Assembly (NCBI GenBank): GCA_937924775.1
Contig: CALDUT010000010.1
Coordinates: 434,001 to 498,000, forward strand
Source of the DNA: an uncultured Gemmata sp.
GTDB lineage: Bacteria > Planctomycetota > Planctomycetia > Gemmatales > Gemmataceae
Reading direction: 5' to 3'
Length of the DNA stretch: 64,000 nt
Part shown: positions 27,428 through 36,161 of the stretch, one piece after another
Layout: every line of letters starts with the position of its first letter
How positions within the stretch are numbered: the stretch's first letter is position 1
The notes under the pieces: generated by a model
Databases searched by the model: none
What the model was told of the DNA's origin: nothing
What the model saw: the letters and a program-made list of their open reading frames with translations, nothing else
Translations under genes and position numbers: made by a program

Positions 27428-28144
27428 ATGAGTGCCTACCTTGCCTCAACGCGCCACCCATGGGTCTGCTTCCTGTTTCTGCTACCGCTGATTTTGGCGT
27501 ATGAAGGGGGCTTGTGGTGGCTGGGTGGCGACCAAGCGGCTCGGCTGCGAAATGGGGCCGATGCGTGGTTCCGCTGGATGTTTGAGGTGTTTGGAGCCGG
27601 CCACGTTCTGGCGGCTCCCGGCTTGGTGCTGGGCGTTCTTTTGGTGTGGGCATGGTGGCGTTGGGCCGATCGCCCAGAGGATGTGATCACGCCGTGGTTT
27701 GGGATGGCCTTTGAAAGTGCTCTGTTTGCAGCGATCCTTTGGCAATTCAGCCGGAACTTCGGCCCCATTCTCGATGGGTTGGGGGTGACTTTGCAAATCA
27801 CCATACAAACCGCACCAGCAACACAGATTTTAACTTACATCGGTGCCGGCATTTACGAAGAAGTCCTCTTCCGTCTCGGCTTGTTCTGTGGACTTCTGCT
27901 GATTTTCCGTCTTGTGCAGTTGCCGGGGCTTGTCGCGGTTCTACTAGCGGCGGTGGGAGCCGCGGTGGCGTTTGCCGCAGCCCATCATGTTGGACCGTAT
28001 GGCGAGCCGATGCGGACCGATTACTTTGTGTTCCGCACGTTGGCGGGCTTGTATTTCACCCTGCTGTTTGTAGTACGGGGCTTTGGCATTGCCGTGGGGG
28101 CGCATGCCGGCTACGATATTCTAGTGGGCGTCTCGGTAACGTAA
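27428..28144 (+). CDS. CPBP-family intramembrane metalloprotease
   Basis: A 238-residue integral membrane protein with about seven helices. The CPBP/CAAX-protease motifs are present: YEEVLFRLG (EExxxR), an AAHHVG histidine motif, and a third histidine in GAHAGYD near the end. The family includes Rce1-type and bacteriocin-immunity proteases, cleaving substrates within the membrane. The ATG at 27428 starts a typical MSAYLAS leader and avoids overlap with the HD-GYP gene. The close spacing suggests cotranscription, but the partner substrate cannot be inferred. Confidence 0.83.
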   Translation: MSAYLASTRHPWVCFLFLLPLILAYEGGLWWLGGDQAARLRNGADAWFRWMFEVFGAGHVLAAPGLVLGVLLVWAWWRWADRPEDVITPWFGMAFESALFAAILWQFSRNFGPILDGLGVTLQITIQTAPATQILTYIGAGIYEEVLFRLGLFCGLLLIFRLVQLPGLVAVLLAAVGAAVAFAAAHHVGPYGEPMRTDYFVFRTLAGLYFTLLFVVRGFGIAVGAHAGYDILVGVSVT

Positions 28145-28156
28145 CCTCAGTCAGAG

Positions 28157-29437
28157 TTAGGGCTTAGCGATAACCCGCTTCGACTCAAACCATTCTATAC
28201 CCAAGCAGCCTTCGTGCGTGACCACCAGCAACTGCGACTGGTGTGGCGTCACTTGACTGTATTCGGACGAGGAAATTTGGAAGGACTCCGTATCCCCGGG
28301 GGTGTGCCACGACTCCACGCGGACATGATAATTGGTCGAATTCTTAGAACGTGTGGTGTACTTCTCCACAATCTGGGCGTGATGTTCCGTGGCCGGAGAA
28401 TTATCGAACCATCCATTGACCACGGCCACCACGCCCAAACACCCCAGAGGAAAGAGAAAGAGCGAACCGATCATGAGACCGGCCCAGGCCAGATGCGACC
28501 GCGACGTACCGCTCAGGAGCCACGCCGACAGATAAGCGAATACCGGCCAAGCGATCACGCCCAGCAGCAGCGCCCGCACGAGCAACTCTCCAAAATGAAT
28601 CGGCGTATAGGGAATGAGCGAAAAGACTGTCAGTGCCAAGCCCACAAGAGCCAACCATAACACCGCTTGCCAACGCACCCGGTGCGCTCCCACCCGAACG
28701 TCGAATTCCGGTTGGGGCGCGGGCAAATTCCGCGACAAGACCAGTAAGCGAGCCGCGACTTCATCCCGCAGCTCGGGGCGATGGTCCACCGCGGGGTTGA
28801 AACCGATCCACTTCGCTGTCAGCTGTCCCCTATCCAGCATCAAGTCATTGAAACCCCAACGGCGTAAATCCAGAATGGCGATCCGCTTTAGCGGGTCTTG
28901 GAGGTAGGCTTCCACAAATGCGGGGTTGTCGCTACGGATGAAACAGTGTTCGTCAAATTGCGGATCGCCGGTTTCTACCTCCACGGCAATCCCCAAACGC
29001 CTGCAGAATCGATCGAACCATGTCTCCACCACCATGTGGAATTCGTAAGGGCAATCCATCGGAGTGCTGATGGTGAGAACCGACGGTCGCGAATTCTTGC
29101 CCTTCCCGGGGGGAGTATACTCCACCGTGTAGGGCGTAGTATCCAAGTGATAGGTCACCAGAACACCGGCGGGATAACTTCCCGTAGGGTCGCCGGTGGG
29201 GACGCTGATCAATTTTTGTACACTTTCGGCGATCTTGGCGGCTTTCGTCGCGTAATGCAAGAAGATCAGAGAGGAAACCAAAAGCCCAAAACCAAAGACA
29301 TCGACAATAATAAAAACCGCGAGCTGTTGCCCGCCATCGCGATTGATTTCCGTGATGGCAATGACGGTACCGATCCCGCCAACCACGCAGACCAATATCG
29401 CGAAAATCAATAGAACAACGCCGCAGCCACGCGCCAT
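28157..29437 (-). CDS. Membrane protein of unknown function
   Basis: A ~426-residue protein with two N-terminal helices (GVVLLIFAILVCVVGG and VFIIVDVFGFGLLVSS), a ~210-residue soluble region, two or three more helices and a C-terminal soluble domain. I do not recognise a family with confidence; the repeated 'Y.V.Y.PPGKG' and 'V.VESW..PG' segments recall small beta domains in DUF3592-like proteins, but this is weak. ATG at 29437 was preferred to a TTG at 29473. The gene is convergent with the CPBP protease (12 bases apart) and stands 56 bases after the dehydrogenase gene on the same strand. Confidence 0.6.
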   Translation of the reverse strand: MARGCGVVLLIFAILVCVVGGIGTVIAITEINRDGGQQLAVFIIVDVFGFGLLVSSLIFLHYATKAAKIAESVQKLISVPTGDPTGSYPAGVLVTYHLDTTPYTVEYTPPGKGKNSRPSVLTISTPMDCPYEFHMVVETWFDRFCRRLGIAVEVETGDPQFDEHCFIRSDNPAFVEAYLQDPLKRIAILDLRRWGFNDLMLDRGQLTAKWIGFNPAVDHRPELRDEVAARLLVLSRNLPAPQPEFDVRVGAHRVRWQAVLWLALVGLALTVFSLIPYTPIHFGELLVRALLLGVIAWPVFAYLSAWLLSGTSRSHLAWAGLMIGSLFLFPLGCLGVVAVVNGWFDNSPATEHHAQIVEKYTTRSKNSTNYHVRVESWHTPGDTESFQISSSEYSQVTPHQSQLLVVTHEGCLGIEWFESKRVIAKP

Positions 29438-29493
29438 GAGCGATCGCGGAAGAAATGGCCCTTCCGCCCTCAAAACAGTAAGAAAAGTAAGAA

Positions 29494-30957
29494 TCAGCCG
29501 CGAAGAATCATGGAAACGTACTTGGTTTCGAGGTAGGCTTCGAGGCCTTCATGAGCTAATTCGCGTCCCAAGCCGGATTCTTTCATTCCGCCGAAGGGGC
29601 ATTGGGGTGTCGCCGGGACCGGGTCGTTGAGGCCGATAATCCCGGCCTCCAGACCTTCGGCCATCCGCCATGCAATGCTCAAGTCGTTGGTGAAGACATA
29701 GGCGGCCAAGCCATAGGGGGTGTTATTGGCCTGGGCGATCACCTCGTCGAGTTTGCTGAAGTCCAGAACCGGCATGACGGGGGCGAATGGTTCTTCTGTC
29801 AGAATCTTGGCATCGGGGGAGAGTCCCTTGAGAACCGTGGGTTCAAAGAAGTAACCCCGGGAAAATTGGGGGGATTTCCGACCCCCGGTGAGGACGGTCG
29901 CCCCTTTGGCCGTGGCATCAGCGACCAAGTCACGAGTGGCTTCGAGCCGCTTGGCTTCGATCATGGGCCCCAAAACCACACCTTCCTCCAAACCGTTGCC
30001 CATTTTCAGGGACTTGGCTTCCGCCACCGCCACTTCGGTGAACTTCTTTTCAATATCTTTGTGGACATAGAAACGGCTGGGGCTGATACACACTTGCCCA
30101 TTATTGCGGAACTTGCCGATCACCGCGGCTTTGGCCACCACTTCGGGGTCGGCATCCGGGAAAACGATGAACGGGGCATGTCCGCCCAGCTCCAGCGACA
30201 ACCGCTTCACCTGGTCGGCAGCTTGTTTCATCAGGAGCTTGCCCACACGGGTCGACCCGGTGAAGCTGACTTTACGGACGGCCCGATTTTCCATGAATTC
30301 GGCACCGATCGCGTCGCCCGGGCCCAGGACCAGGTTGACCACACCGGGGGGAAGGCCGGCATCGTGAAGGCATTCGAACAGGCCGATTCCGCACAGGGGT
30401 GTCAGTTCCGAAGGCTTGGCCACCACCGTACAACCGGCCGCCAACGCCGGGGCGATCTTGCGGCACAAGAGCGTGATGGGAAAGTTCCACGGGGCGATGG
30501 CCCCCACCACCCCCACCGGGTGTTTGATTGTCAGGTGCCGTTTGGTCGGCACCGACGGGGGGATGACTTGCCCGTAGGCGCGTTTGCCCTCCTCAGCAAA
30601 CCACTCGAAGGTATCCGCGGAATGCAAAACTTCGCCTTTGGCTTCGGCCAAGGGTTTACCCTGTTCCAGGGTCATAGTGCGGGCTAAAGCATCGACGCGT
30701 TGCCGCATCAAATCCGCGGTTGTTTTGAGGAATTTGGCCCGATCGTAAGCCGTCGATTTCATCCAGGTCGGCAGGGCTTGAGTAGCCGCGGCAATCGCCT
30801 GCGCGGCCTCGGCCCGGTGGCCGAAACTGACTTCGGCCAGTGGCTCTTCCGTCGCGGGATTGACGACGGTGATCCGCTGCCCGGTCGAGGCGTCGCACCA
30901 GCGACCATTGATGTACAATTGGCGGTGTTGCACCGGAACACTCGACATAGCCTTCAT
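29494..30957 (-). CDS. gabD: NAD(P)-dependent succinate-semialdehyde dehydrogenase
   Basis: A 487-residue aldehyde dehydrogenase. The family is shown by YINGRWCDASTG, APWNFPITLLCRKIAPALAA, the KPSELTPLCG block, FTGSTRVGKLLM, the glutamate block LELGGHAPFIVF and the catalytic cysteine in NNGQVCISPSRF (commonly 'GQ.C...NR' in this subfamily). The C-terminus PFGGMKESGLGRE is the usual ALDH end. GabD oxidises succinate semialdehyde to succinate in GABA catabolism. Glutarate- or other semialdehyde specificity cannot be excluded. The start ATG is at 30957 with a second ATG nine bases later. Confidence 0.85.
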   Translation of the reverse strand: MKAMSSVPVQHRQLYINGRWCDASTGQRITVVNPATEEPLAEVSFGHRAEAAQAIAAATQALPTWMKSTAYDRAKFLKTTADLMRQRVDALARTMTLEQGKPLAEAKGEVLHSADTFEWFAEEGKRAYGQVIPPSVPTKRHLTIKHPVGVVGAIAPWNFPITLLCRKIAPALAAGCTVVAKPSELTPLCGIGLFECLHDAGLPPGVVNLVLGPGDAIGAEFMENRAVRKVSFTGSTRVGKLLMKQAADQVKRLSLELGGHAPFIVFPDADPEVVAKAAVIGKFRNNGQVCISPSRFYVHKDIEKKFTEVAVAEAKSLKMGNGLEEGVVLGPMIEAKRLEATRDLVADATAKGATVLTGGRKSPQFSRGYFFEPTVLKGLSPDAKILTEEPFAPVMPVLDFSKLDEVIAQANNTPYGLAAYVFTNDLSIAWRMAEGLEAGIIGLNDPVPATPQCPFGGMKESGLGRELAHEGLEAYLETKYVSMILRG

Positions 30958-31132
30958 CCTCAGCCTGATGGACCCATACAGCTTTTACAAAACACGTGCG
31001 AATGTTGTATCAACCCTCCGCTAGGGCTGAAAAAAGATATGGACTCCGAGTAGCCGCAGCACCCACTATGCCCGCGGGCCTCTCCAGAACCGATACCGGG
31101 CCGGATCGACCCAGACAAGCCGCCTTCAGGAG

Positions 31133-32938
31133 CTAGCGAACAAACGCCCGACTGGGCCGGAACCCCTCCTCCGACTGATAATCCCAAACGATCTCCCCGG
31201 TGGCAGTCACTTCAATAACGCGATTCTGATTTTGGAGCGCAATGAGGGTGTTGCCGTTGGGTAATCGCTGGCATGAGCTGGGGTTATTCGCGTCGTACTT
31301 CCACAATTCCTTGGCTTTCTCCTCCTCACCCCGGATGTCGTATTCCACCACGCGGTTGAGTTCACAGACAACGATGGTATTGTCGCCGCTGGCATCCATG
31401 GAATGCAGAGTCTGGATGCGGCCGCCGAGGGATTTCGGTTGGCCGACCTCCTTACCGTCTTTAGCTGCCAGGCGGAAGCAGTTGCCCCCTTGGGGCGAGT
31501 TGGTCAAGAAGACTACATCCCCATTAGGCAGGCGGCGACCGGTCATGATGTCGTACTGATTCCGGTTGTAGGTCCACTTTGGTTTGTAGTCTTTGTCGTA
31601 CTGAATGACCTGATGGCGGCAGACCACGGTGATACCGCCATCCGGAGCGACATCGACGCTGAGAGGCTGCGGCAGGTTGAGCGTGTGAAGAATTTTCCCG
31701 TTACTGTCACGTTCCGTGATGCGGCTATTATTCATTTCCACCAAAAGATAGTGGCCCTTGGCGGTTTTCTTGATATCGACCACGTTACTGAGGAGCCCCG
31801 CTCCGGAGCGTTCACCGCCGAAGCGGATTTTTTCCTTCATATCCGGGCCGAGGATGAGAACGCGGCAGTTGCCAAAGCGATAATCGTATTCCACCACATC
31901 GATGAACCCGGTGATTCGCGGGGTAAAAGGGGCTTTGGTGAGGTCGATCTTGTCCCCGTGGGTTTTCCACCAATCTTGCCACGCTGCGCGGGCTTTGTTC
32001 AAGGACTCGGCAGTTTTCCCGGTCCGTACTGTTGGTTTGGATTCCCCGGCCACTTGGTCGAGATAATCCTCGACTTGCCACAACCGCCCGCGGGGCAATT
32101 GGGGAATCAGTTCGAGCAGATCGGGAAGGAATTCCTTCTCGCGGGTGACCATCAACAAGGTCCACAGGCCATGAAACTTCACCTCTAGGTTGGCCTCTTG
32201 CCGAATCGCCTCTTTGACGCGGGGAAACGCTTGCGGAATGCGGAGGCGTTCCTCCGGGTTGCCACCCTCGATGAGGGCCGTGTACGCGGCCATCCGGCGA
32301 ACCACGGATTTATCCGTTAACGCGGCCACAATCGCCGGATCGGGTTCTCCATTGAGCAGTACCAACTCGGCCAGCGCCTGACGAATGACCTCCACCACCT
32401 CTTCGGAGTCTGCCATTGGCAGGAAGGCCATGAGGGCGGCGGCCGCATCCTTGGATTGCAACTTCACCAACGTGCGGGTCACAGCCACGGCCACTTGCGT
32501 GTGGGGCACTTTTTCCATTTTCCGTAGGGTTAACCAGGCCCGGTAGGCGACCTCAGGGTCGAGATCGCGTTCGGCCGACTTGAGCGGTCCAATCGCCGCT
32601 GGGCCGAATTTCTGAATATCCTCCATCGCCTGCACCCGTTCTTCAAAGCTGTCGGCACCAAAGCGTTGGATCAGTTCCCCGATGGTGTTTTGATCAACAT
32701 CATTGAGCGTACGGGATTTGAGATAATCCAAGAGGGGCTGGGCATCGTCGGTGGGCAAGCCCACTTTCTTGAGGGCCTCGTCGTCGCTGAGAGTCGTAGC
32801 GGCTGGGGTTTTCTCCTTCTTGGCTTTCTGGGCCCGATTCGGAACGATAGGAGTATCGCGACGCGGCTCATCACCTGGCGTCGCCAGCGACGCCACCATC
32901 AACGCGATGAGAGCCAAGAACAAGACCAACCGGTGCAT
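31133..32938 (-). CDS. Exported HEAT-repeat plus beta-propeller protein
   Basis: A 601-residue secreted protein. A signal peptide (LALIALMVASLATPG) is followed by a disordered stretch, then helices of HEAT type (residues ~70-270; ELIQRFGADSFEERVQAMED, KFGPAAIGPLKSAERDLDPE). Residues ~330-600 form a propeller with repeated 'NGDVVFLTN', 'GNTIVVCELNRVVEYD' and 'NRVIEVTATGEIVWDY' strands, as in NHL or arylsulfotransferase-like proteins. These folds bind ligands or other proteins; no catalytic site is recognisable. ATG at 32938 starts the signal. The intergenic 30958-31132 holds no feature. Similar HEAT-propeller proteins are common in planctomycetes. Confidence 0.7.
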   Translation of the reverse strand: MHRLVLFLALIALMVASLATPGDEPRRDTPIVPNRAQKAKKEKTPAATTLSDDEALKKVGLPTDDAQPLLDYLKSRTLNDVDQNTIGELIQRFGADSFEERVQAMEDIQKFGPAAIGPLKSAERDLDPEVAYRAWLTLRKMEKVPHTQVAVAVTRTLVKLQSKDAAAALMAFLPMADSEEVVEVIRQALAELVLLNGEPDPAIVAALTDKSVVRRMAAYTALIEGGNPEERLRIPQAFPRVKEAIRQEANLEVKFHGLWTLLMVTREKEFLPDLLELIPQLPRGRLWQVEDYLDQVAGESKPTVRTGKTAESLNKARAAWQDWWKTHGDKIDLTKAPFTPRITGFIDVVEYDYRFGNCRVLILGPDMKEKIRFGGERSGAGLLSNVVDIKKTAKGHYLLVEMNNSRITERDSNGKILHTLNLPQPLSVDVAPDGGITVVCRHQVIQYDKDYKPKWTYNRNQYDIMTGRRLPNGDVVFLTNSPQGGNCFRLAAKDGKEVGQPKSLGGRIQTLHSMDASGDNTIVVCELNRVVEYDIRGEEEKAKELWKYDANNPSSCQRLPNGNTLIALQNQNRVIEVTATGEIVWDYQSEEGFRPSRAFVR

Positions 32939-33093
32939 AATCCACTCCGGTGAGAATCACGGTAAATTCAATCTTTATCTAATTTATGCAGTTGGCCAAC
33001 CCTTGGGAACGAACATTTCGTAACGGCTTGACGTGGGCGGTGGCAGTTGGCATAGCGGCTGGTCGGGAAACTTCGATCCTGAGGACGGTCGGC

Positions 33094-33717
33094 ATGTTCA
33101 CGCGCCGCCCCACGATGCGTCGGAGCTGTGGTTGGCTGATCGGTTCATGGCTGATCGGGGCCGCGACCGGTTGCCTCTCGACGCCACCGATGGATAATCC
33201 TTTATTCGTCCGCGGGTCGTCGGAATGCATAGAAAACCCGGTCTTGGTATCGCCCGGGCAACCCACCGGCCAATCGTACCGCGAGGTCTTTGAACGGTGT
33301 GTGGACATTCTCGACGATTACTTTGAATTGGAAAATCCTAACCCCTATGAGGGTCGGATCACCACCAAGCCGCGGATCGCCCCCGGCTATGAGCAATTTT
33401 GGAAACCGGGTAACCCCGATCCGCGGCAGCGGCTGTTGGCGACGTTCCAGAGCGTGCGGCAAATCGCCTCCATCGAAATTCGCACCGGTGATCGGGGGGG
33501 ATACCTGGTGTATGTTGTGGTGGAGCGGGAATTGGAAGATGTACCGCGGCCCTCGCAGACGACATTGGGCGACGCGGTATTCCAGGAATTACCGACGGTG
33601 GCCCGGGAGGTGGAAGTGGTGCCTTCCGGGGCCACCGGCGACATGACGTGGTTCAAAATCGGCCGCGACTTTGCCTTCGAGCAAGAAATTCTCCGCCGGA
33701 TCCGCCGTTGCCGGTAA
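33094..33717 (+). CDS. Lipoprotein of unknown function, upstream of MCE gene
   Basis: A ~207-residue protein with an Arg-rich N-terminus, a hydrophobic stretch and the lipobox LIGAATGC, so it is probably a lipoprotein. The mature part has a helical/alpha-beta pattern (YREVFERCVDILDDYFELE, AREVEVVPSG, EQEILRRIRR) and a run of 'IEIRTGDRGGYLVYVVVERELED'-type beta strands. I do not recognise a domain. ATG at 33094 and ATG at 33115 both give a plausible leader. It ends 27 bases before the MCE gene, suggesting a shared operon and a role with lipid transport. Confidence 0.55.
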   Translation: MFTRRPTMRRSCGWLIGSWLIGAATGCLSTPPMDNPLFVRGSSECIENPVLVSPGQPTGQSYREVFERCVDILDDYFELENPNPYEGRITTKPRIAPGYEQFWKPGNPDPRQRLLATFQSVRQIASIEIRTGDRGGYLVYVVVERELEDVPRPSQTTLGDAVFQELPTVAREVEVVPSGATGDMTWFKIGRDFAFEQEILRRIRRCR

Positions 33718-33744
33718 GCCGGTGAAGATACATTGTTCAAACCC

Positions 33745-35271
33745 ATGGTTGATCGTGCGCTACGCTTACGACTGGGGCTTTTCATGGGCGGATCGCTGAT
33801 CGCGCTGGTGGGCCTGATCGTGTTGTTTGGTGGTGCGCCGCAAGTCTTTAGCAACAAAGCCCGTTACGCCGTTTTGTTTCCCGAAGCGCCGGGGATCGGT
33901 CCGGGTACCCCCATTCGCAAATCCGGGGTCCGCATCGGCGAAGTGATCGGTTTGGACCTCGATGCCGACAGTGGGCAAGTGCGGGTGCGCATTGCCGTCG
34001 AACGCAAGTATTTGCCGCGAAAAAGCGAAGAAGCGACGATTACCCGCGGTTTGCTCAGTGGCGATACCGCGATCGACTTCCTCCCACGATTGACACCCGA
34101 AGGCCTGCCGGTGCCACGCGACGAGGAGTGGCCCCCCGGAACCGACATTCCCGGGGTGCCCCCCATCACCCCGCGGAGCCTACTCAGCCCCGCTTCCAGC
34201 GCGATGGCCAACGCGCAACAATCGCTCGACCGCATCACACGAACTTTCGAGAGATTTGAGCGAATTGCCCCGAAATTGGAGCAAACTGCGGACGAAGCCG
34301 CCAACCTCTTCAAAGATGTGCGCGGCTTTATCCCGGAATTGCGCAAAACCAACGAACGGATCCAAAATCTGATCGGGGCCTTTCCCCCGGCTGAACCCGC
34401 GCCCCGCTTGGGCCCGGTGGTACCGGCTTCCGGAATGCTTCTCACCGCTATCCTCCAACCTCCTGAGGCGGGTGATGCCAATCTGCGGGCGCTCATCCGC
34501 GATGCGCAGGAGGCTTTGCGAACCATCAAACCGGCCATCGAGGACTTCAGAACGGCCCTGCGGCGGCTCGAACCCGAAGTCACCGGGGCAGTGAAAGATG
34601 CTCGCCAAGCCATCGCGAGTGTCAACGACGTGCTTTCCCCGGAAAATCGCAAAGAACTCGCCGAATTGATCAAAAACATCAATACCGTGTCCACGAACAT
34701 CGTGAAGTTTGTCGGATCATTGGGAAATGTTCTCGATCAAGCGGAAAAAACCCTTAAGAACATCGACACACAAGTGAGTGCTGTCGGACTGGTGGTCGGC
34801 GATGTTCGGGCCGTCACAAAACCGCTGGCGACTCGGGCCGAAAGCTTGGTCACGTCGGTGGCCGATTCCGCGCAGGAACTGAGCCAAGTGATCACGGAGA
34901 TTCGCAAGGTGGTCATGCAATTGGCCAAAGATGACGGCACTGTACAAAAACTTATCTCCGACCCGACGGTCTATCGCAACTTGGACGATGCGGTAGCTTC
35001 GGTCGCCCGGATCACGGCCCGGGCCGAGAAGATCACCCGCGACTTGGAAGTGTTCGCGGATAAAGTGGCTCGTCGGCCTGAGTTGATTGGCTTGGGCGGT
35101 GTGGTTCGCCCCAGTGCCGGCCTCAAAGAGCTGCCCAACACCCCTGTGTACCGGCCAGATTGGCCCCCGTCCGCTTCGGCCCGGCCTTCCTCGGGTCCGT
35201 CATGGCTACCCCCCCCGTCTCACGAACCTATGTGGGGCCCGCCGCCGCCGATTCAGGGTTATAAACCCTGA
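33745..35271 (+). CDS. MCE/MlaD-domain lipid-transport protein
   Basis: A 508-residue membrane-anchored periplasmic protein. One N-terminal TM helix is followed by a single MCE domain (about residues 35-115), with APGIGPGTPIRKSGVRIGEV and the AVERKYLPRKSEEATI strand. The long remainder is helical with amphipathic repeats (RITRTFERFERIAPKLEQTA, LDQAEKTLKNIDTQVSAVGL), like the MCE tail that forms tubes or needles. The C-terminus is Pro rich. No MlaE permease or MlaF ATPase lies here, so a full transporter must be completed elsewhere. ATG at 33745 or a TTG at 33733. The preceding lipoprotein may be a partner. Confidence 0.88.
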   Translation: MVDRALRLRLGLFMGGSLIALVGLIVLFGGAPQVFSNKARYAVLFPEAPGIGPGTPIRKSGVRIGEVIGLDLDADSGQVRVRIAVERKYLPRKSEEATITRGLLSGDTAIDFLPRLTPEGLPVPRDEEWPPGTDIPGVPPITPRSLLSPASSAMANAQQSLDRITRTFERFERIAPKLEQTADEAANLFKDVRGFIPELRKTNERIQNLIGAFPPAEPAPRLGPVVPASGMLLTAILQPPEAGDANLRALIRDAQEALRTIKPAIEDFRTALRRLEPEVTGAVKDARQAIASVNDVLSPENRKELAELIKNINTVSTNIVKFVGSLGNVLDQAEKTLKNIDTQVSAVGLVVGDVRAVTKPLATRAESLVTSVADSAQELSQVITEIRKVVMQLAKDDGTVQKLISDPTVYRNLDDAVASVARITARAEKITRDLEVFADKVARRPELIGLGGVVRPSAGLKELPNTPVYRPDWPPSASARPSSGPSWLPPPSHEPMWGPPPPIQGYKP

Positions 35272-35387
35272 TGGCTTCTCGTTTTACGGAATGGCTCCAA
35301 GGTTTCTCGGCTGCGCTGGGGTTGCGTATCGCCAGCGGTTCACGGAGGAAACGGCCGCCGGGCTATCAACTCACCCGCCTGGCGTGA
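35271..35387 (+). CDS. Possible translationally coupled small protein (38 residues)
   Basis: The stop codon of the MCE gene overlaps an ATG (TGATG), and the frame runs 38 codons to TGA. The peptide begins MASRFTEWLQGFSAALGL and is basic at the end (SRRKRPP). The N-terminal half could form an amphipathic helix. The overlap is the arrangement used for coupled translation, but there is no independent ribosome site and no homologue can be checked here. This is a suggestion. Confidence 0.3.
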   Translation: MASRFTEWLQGFSAALGLRIASGSRRKRPPGYQLTRLA

Positions 35388-35662
35388 AGGGCCATGGACC
35401 GGCCATCTTCCGATCGCGATCGCATCGCTAAGAATTGTTGCCAAATCCGCACAAAGAATGAGATCGGATGCCCTCGGGCGATAATGGGAAGCGGTTCACA
35501 GATGCCTCGTGGACTTATCGGGAATTAGCCTTTTTTAAAATGGGATATACAATTGGCAGAATTGCGTGGTTCCGGGCACGCGACAACACCAATCCACGCC
35601 CCGCTGATTCGGCCTGTCCGCAACTCCATCACCCCTTTCACCCCAGAGAGAGACCTAAACTC
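35388..35662. other. Intergenic region upstream of the TIGR03067 pseudogene
   Basis: About 275 bases. It holds an AT-rich segment (around 35528-35555), a possible promoter for the relic, and a GCGATCGC-like repeat near 35411-35428. No gene is seen. Confidence 0.3.
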
Positions 35663-36074
35663 ATGAAAAGCTGCCGATGGATCATCGCTTGGCTGGCACG
35701 GATTCCTCTTGTCAGCACTGGAAGTTACTCGCAGGAACCGCCCCATCCTGACACATTCGATGAGAATTGAGCGTTGAGGAACTGAAGAACCGTTACCTCG
35801 TCTTTCGCGGCGATAAAGTAAAACAGTTTTACCTGGACAAAGAACGCGGCACAGCCGCCGCTAAAATCGACCCGACGTAAAATCCTAAGCACATCGAATT
35901 TCACTATCTTGATGGCCCCGCCAAAGGCGTGGTCTTGAAAGGCATCTACCAAATCGACGGGGATACTTCGACCATCTGCCTCAGCGGAATTGATCGCGAC
36001 CGACCAACCGCTTCGCGAGCAAGCCCGATTCCGGGACGATTTTGCTGAAATTGGGACGTGTTGTAGAAAAGTAG
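35663..36074 (+). pseudogene. TIGR03067 family protein, inactivated
   Basis: The remnant has an N-terminal signal-like ORF (ATG 35663) that stops after 35 codons. The next frame gives SVEELKNRYLVFRGDKV, then KIDPT with an in-frame TAA (35878-35880), then NPKHIEFHYLDGPAKGVVL and GIYQIDGDTSTICL. A further frame change near 36010 restores the typical C-terminus FASKPDSGTILLKLGRVVEK and a final stop (36072-36074). These are the core motifs of the planctomycete TIGR03067 (lipocalin-like) family. At least one stop, two frame changes and a missing 'LQGTW' segment show it is broken. Confidence 0.75.
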
Positions 36075-36161
36075 CCGGATTGTGTGCAGTACAGACCCAT
36101 TTTTCCCGGAAACTGTACTACACACTAAGGGCCAATCTTTGTACAACCCCGCCTTGGCCAT

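Noticed and set aside
29602-30687. A 361-codon open frame antisense to the succinate-semialdehyde dehydrogenase
   Set aside because: Codon bias shadow of gabD; no motif and no start signal.
35411-35428. GATCGCGATCGCATCGC, similar to the cyanobacterial HIP1 octamer
   Set aside because: A single occurrence in a GC-rich genome is not evidence of a repeat family.
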